Part shown: one piece after another, positions 13,831 to 16,773 of the stretch
Layout: every line of letters begins with the position of its first letter
How positions within the stretch are numbered: the first letter of the stretch is position 1
Source of the DNA: Candidatus Moraniibacteriota bacterium
GTDB lineage: Bacteria > Patescibacteriota > Minisyncoccia > Moranbacterales > GCA-2747515
Length of the DNA: 16,773 bases
Direction: 5' to 3'
Assembly (NCBI GenBank): GCA_029933995.1
Contig: JAOZNB010000017.1
Coordinates: 1 to 16,773 of the forward strand
The notes under the pieces: generated by a model
The model's input: the letters and a program-made list of their open reading frames with translations, nothing else
Told to the model about the DNA's origin: nothing
The model's database searches: none
Position numbers and translations under genes: made by a program

Positions 13831-14565
13831 ATGAAATATAATTATCATGCAATTGCATTGGAAAAATTTAATATTAGTGAGGCAGATCGTTTGTATACGT
13901 TTTTTACACTTGAAAGAGGTCTTATTCGAGTTCCTGCAAAATCCGTTCGTAAAAGCAAAGCAAAATTGGCAGCACAAGTAGAAGATTTTGTTTTTTCACA
14001 TATTACAATTGCAAAAGGGTGTGGTCGTGGTGTTCTTTCTGGTGCAGTTGTTGAAAAATATTTTGTAGAATTACATCAAAATTATTGGGCGTTGCAACAT
14101 ATTGATAGAGTACGTATAATATTTTTGTCTATTATTGAAGAGAATGATAGTGATGAACGTATTTTTTGGTTATGGGCTAATTATTTAGAAGAACTAAATC
14201 ATTTATCTAAAAAGCAACAAAAAGATGTGGGTGCGCATGAATCACAATTTTCATGGATAACACATGCCTTTTTGATACAATTATTTATTTTACTGGGTTA
14301 TGATTTTGCTACAGTACATTGCTGTGTTTGTTATGATAAAATTAATGAAATACGTAATGGATTCAGTGCTGCAAAGGGTGGTGTACTATGTTCGAAGTGT
14401 TTTTGTAGTGAGTATTTCTGTTATATTGAGCCAGATACTATAAAAGCAATTCGCATTATTCAAACTAATAAATTGCAATCTTTGGCAAAAGTTACTGTAC
14501 ATGATGATGTTTATAAGCAGCTTGATCGTATTGTTTATAATATTGAGAAATGGATTATGAGATAA
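13831..14565 (+). CDS. recO: DNA repair protein RecO
   Basis: RecO anneals single strands and helps RecR load RecA in recombinational gap repair. The product is 244 residues (E. coli has 242). The N-terminal OB fold shows YHAIALEKFNISEADRLYTFFT, ERGLIRVPAKSVRKSKAKL and the expected basic patch. The C-terminal part has a zinc-binding set of two CxxC pairs (residues 164/167 and 187/190) flanking GFSAAKGGVLC, as in many RecO proteins. The frame is open back to a TTG at 13774, but the ATG at 13831 fits the family N-terminus (MKYNYHAIAL) and is chosen. There is no Shine-Dalgarno sequence. The DUF11-like surface gene follows after 61 bases with its own -10 box. Confidence 0.88.
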   Translation: MKYNYHAIALEKFNISEADRLYTFFTLERGLIRVPAKSVRKSKAKLAAQVEDFVFSHITIAKGCGRGVLSGAVVEKYFVELHQNYWALQHIDRVRIIFLSIIEENDSDERIFWLWANYLEELNHLSKKQQKDVGAHESQFSWITHAFLIQLFILLGYDFATVHCCVCYDKINEIRNGFSAAKGGVLCSKCFCSEYFCYIEPDTIKAIRIIQTNKLQSLAKVTVHDDVYKQLDRIVYNIEKWIMR

Positions 14566-14578
14566 TTTTGTAAAAATC

Positions 14579-14587
14579 TGTTATAAT
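14579..14587 (+). promoter_or_regulatory. Extended -10 promoter of the surface-protein gene
   Basis: TG-T-TATAAT gives a perfect extended -10 (TG at 14579, TATAAT 14582-14587), 14 bases after the recO stop and 40 bases before the next ATG. The -35 position is not consensus, as is usual for extended -10 promoters. Confidence 0.6.
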
Positions 14588-14626
14588 TATATCAGTGAAA
14601 TAGTTTTTAGAAATAAAAATAAAATT

Positions 14627-16462
14627 ATGCAGATAAAAGAAGTTGAAAAAGACCTTCAAGAAAGAGAATCACAATTGGTAGATAGAAAACATAATAAAAC
14701 AGATTATGATGTTTGGAAATCTAAGGGCAATATAACTGAAGAAAAAGAATGGGATAAGGCCGAACAAACAACATTACCTACACGCAAAAAAGCAATAGTG
14801 ATTGGAGGTATTATTGTTAGTATCATTATTATCTTATTATTATCTGTGGGCTCCTTTGTGTATTTTCAAGGTAGATTTTTTGCACAAGAACGTGTTTTGT
14901 TTTCGGCACAGGCTCCTGAGGTGATTGATAGTAATACGTTAACAGAAATTGTTTTCTCATATGAAAATAACAATAGAGCACAACTAAATAATGCTGAAAT
15001 TATCGTGCAGTTTGGTAATCATTTTATACCAGTAGATAATCAAGAGAATTTTAAAAGAGTAAGTAATAGTCAAGGTGTAATTACAATTGGTGAAATTAAG
15101 GGAAATAAAGATAATGAAATAATTTTAGCAGGAAATTTTTCGGGACCTGCTAAATCCGTGGCAGACGTTGTAGGTATACTACGATATATTCCTGAACGCA
15201 CAAGTACAAGATATGAAGTACAGGCACGTACAGCAACAACTATTATGTCATCACCAATTAGTATTGATATAGGTTCACCACAGGAGATTGTTAGTGGTAA
15301 TTTGATGGATGTTGTAATTTCAGTTAAAAATACAAGTAATGATAATATTTCTGATTTAAAGTTAACAGTTAAAACACCAGATAATTTTTCAATTTATAAT
15401 GTAGAACCTGCATCGACGCAGACTAATGTATGGCTTATTGACAATATTGAACCACAGAGTGAAAAAATAATTCATTTACGAGGTAGTATTGATTCACAAA
15501 TTGGTGCAGTACAGATTTTTACTGCTGAAGTAGGAACGCAAGAGGGCAGTACAGAGTATGGTTCGTATGCACAGGAAAAATATTCACCTCGCATAGTTAA
15601 ATCTCCTATTGCTATACAACAGAGTATCACAAATACTAAAAATGGTGTGGTATATGCAGGCAATGGACTTAAATATGACATTGTTTTTACAAATGACACG
15701 GACGTACCACTTCGTGATGTTATTATTTTTGTAAAATTTGATACAGATGTTCTTGATTTTTCTGAATTAGAATTAAATGAGCGTGGTGATTATGATGCTC
15801 AAGATAAAAAGATTATTTGGAAAGCATCTGATGTTCCAGAATTGAAAGTATTAAAGCCAGGGGATTCTGGTAAGGTTTCATTTACTATTCCAGTATTGAA
15901 AAAACTACCTGTTGTAGACGAAAATGATTATAATTTTTCCACGTCGACGTTTGCGTCTATAGATAGTGAAGATATTCCTGTTGAACTACGAGAAAATAAG
16001 ACAGTGCTTAGTAATTTGTTGACAGTCCCGGTTGGTGCAAAAGTTTTATTTAATTCAAGTGTCTCAGAAATAGAAATTGATACACCGCTTGAAATAGGAA
16101 AGAAAAAAGTATATAAAGTTTCATTTTCAATTGAAAATATTAATAATGATATTAGCAATACTGTAGTTACTGCACCATTGCCAACTCATATAAGTTTTGA
16201 AGGTAGTGATGATGACTCAATTGAATTTAATGAACGGACAAATGTGGTTACGTGGAATGTTGGCGATATTTCACATGGCACAGGAATATTGAGTGATAAA
16301 TTAGAAACAAATTTTGATGTTGGAATCGTTCTTAGTGTGGATCAAGTAAACTCCTCTCCTATCATTGTCAAGGAACAGAAACTAACAGCAGATGAAGTTT
16401 TTGTAGATGCTAAAGTATATGAGAAGAATAATGAAATTACTACTATGGGAATTAGTTCATAA
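14627..16462 (+). CDS. Membrane-anchored surface protein with DUF11-like beta-sandwich repeats
   Basis: This 611-residue protein begins with a charged, helix-forming cytoplasmic segment (1-54, rich in Lys/Glu, with a heptad-like start), then one membrane helix (about 56-80, AIVIGGIIVSIIIILLL). The large remainder is extracellular and made of Ig-like beta-sandwich repeats. The repeats show the DUF11-type pattern of 'V.N....ls..tv....P..........' blocks: VVISVKNTSNDNISDLKLTV, YDIVFTNDTDVPLRDVIIFV, and YKVSFSIENINNDISNTVVT with a later VTWNVGDI. Such modules occur in S-layer-like and adhesin proteins of Patescibacteria and Gram-positives. No sortase motif or catalytic residue is seen. It lies between recO and another exported-protein gene, which starts 14 bases downstream, so the two may form a surface pair. 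Function is unknown. Confidence 0.75.
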   Translation: MQIKEVEKDLQERESQLVDRKHNKTDYDVWKSKGNITEEKEWDKAEQTTLPTRKKAIVIGGIIVSIIIILLLSVGSFVYFQGRFFAQERVLFSAQAPEVIDSNTLTEIVFSYENNNRAQLNNAEIIVQFGNHFIPVDNQENFKRVSNSQGVITIGEIKGNKDNEIILAGNFSGPAKSVADVVGILRYIPERTSTRYEVQARTATTIMSSPISIDIGSPQEIVSGNLMDVVISVKNTSNDNISDLKLTVKTPDNFSIYNVEPASTQTNVWLIDNIEPQSEKIIHLRGSIDSQIGAVQIFTAEVGTQEGSTEYGSYAQEKYSPRIVKSPIAIQQSITNTKNGVVYAGNGLKYDIVFTNDTDVPLRDVIIFVKFDTDVLDFSELELNERGDYDAQDKKIIWKASDVPELKVLKPGDSGKVSFTIPVLKKLPVVDENDYNFSTSTFASIDSEDIPVELRENKTVLSNLLTVPVGAKVLFNSSVSEIEIDTPLEIGKKKVYKVSFSIENINNDISNTVVTAPLPTHISFEGSDDDSIEFNERTNVVTWNVGDISHGTGILSDKLETNFDVGIVLSVDQVNSSPIIVKEQKLTADEVFVDAKVYEKNNEITTMGISS

Positions 16463-16476
16463 TATAATCAAAGGAT

Positions 16477-16773
16477 ATGTATAGATGGATATTGTTACTC
16501 ATAGTAGCTCCTTATGTGGTTTTGGCAACAAGTGACGTTGTTGATATTTCAATAAAAGATGATTCTTTTGAGGGTTCTGTTTTTACAATTCCACAAGGAA
16601 GTGAATATAACACCTCTTTTATAATTGAAAATACTACTACTAAAATTTTGGAGGCTACTATTGATGTTGTAGGTGAAGAAACTGATAGTTTGGTTGGTGG
16701 TACAATATTTTTTACTGATGATCTTGATGAGGAATATCTTGAACAATTACAAAATAATAATAATGACGTTGCT
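16477..16773 (+). CDS. Start of a secreted protein, cut by the window end (partial)
   Basis: The frame opens at an ATG 14 bases after the DUF11-like gene and stays open to the window edge for 99 codons. The N-terminus MYRWILLLIVAPYVVLA is a signal peptide with likely cleavage near VLA-TS and no lipobox cysteine. The mature part is acidic and beta-rich (ISIKDDSFEGSVFTIPQG, FIIENTTTKILEATIDVVG), much like an Ig-like exported domain that builds on 'N-terminal beta-strand plus ENTT' patterns. It is probably in one operon with the preceding surface protein. A weak AAGGA stands almost against the start codon. The family cannot be named from this fragment. Confidence 0.75.
   Translation, partial: MYRWILLLIVAPYVVLATSDVVDISIKDDSFEGSVFTIPQGSEYNTSFIIENTTTKILEATIDVVGEETDSLVGGTIFFTDDLDEEYLEQLQNNNNDVA

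Noticed and set aside
1..16773. tRNA, rRNA, CRISPR array or replication origin
   Set aside because: I saw no cloverleaf with a T-loop motif, no regular spacer-repeat array and no DnaA-box cluster in reading the window.

Overview
The window is AT-rich, gene-dense chromosomal DNA. Every confident gene lies on the + strand, short gaps separate the genes within each block, and TGA acts as a true stop (it ends the CsoR-like gene and the YgaP-like gene at their expected family lengths), so the standard bacterial code applies. Almost no gene has a Shine-Dalgarno sequence. The compact genes, the divergent housekeeping enzymes, the COG1236-type beta-CASP hydrolase, the recO followed by a DUF11-like surface protein, and the decayed palindromic repeats between genes all suggest a Candidate Phyla Radiation (Patescibacteria) bacterium. 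This is an inference from style and gene content; no marker gene was compared. Use of TGA as stop argues against the Gracilibacteria/Absconditabacteria (code 25) branches.

Region 1 (1-5470): the tail of an unidentified gene, then about 390 bases of non-coding DNA holding a decayed inverted repeat and a pair of strong hairpins that look like the right end of an IS200/IS605 element. Next comes a sigma70-type promoter with an operator-like palindrome over the predicted transcription start. It drives a four-gene run: a CsoR-family repressor with an intact Cys-His-Cys sensor triad, an RND membrane-fusion adaptor, an RND permease and a small YgaP_TM (DUF2892) membrane protein. It reads as an autoregulated efflux operon responding to copper or to reactive sulfur.

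Region 2 (5470-6488): about 1 kb without a conventional gene. It holds three copies of a ~63-bp repeat, a ~150-bp composite palindrome, a hairpin terminator, a degenerate palindromic repeat, and a possible 40-codon membrane peptide gene with its own promoter, a strong Shine-Dalgarno sequence and its own terminator.

Region 3 (6489-9189): a beta-CASP metallo-beta-lactamase-fold RNA-processing hydrolase with a clear terminator, then a 188-bp element bounded by a perfect 13-bp inverted repeat with nested hairpins, then two separately promoted paralogous rhodanese genes, the first fused to a YgaP transmembrane domain. Together with region 1 this gives two YgaP_TM modules and two rhodaneses within 4 kb, which suggests persulfide handling near the CsoR/RND operon.

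Region 4 (9214-16773): housekeeping and surface genes. These are pyruvate kinase (with residues of the K+-independent type) ending in a terminator, arginyl-tRNA synthetase, a GT4 glycosyltransferase, RecO, a membrane-anchored DUF11-like surface protein, and the start of a secreted protein cut by the window end.
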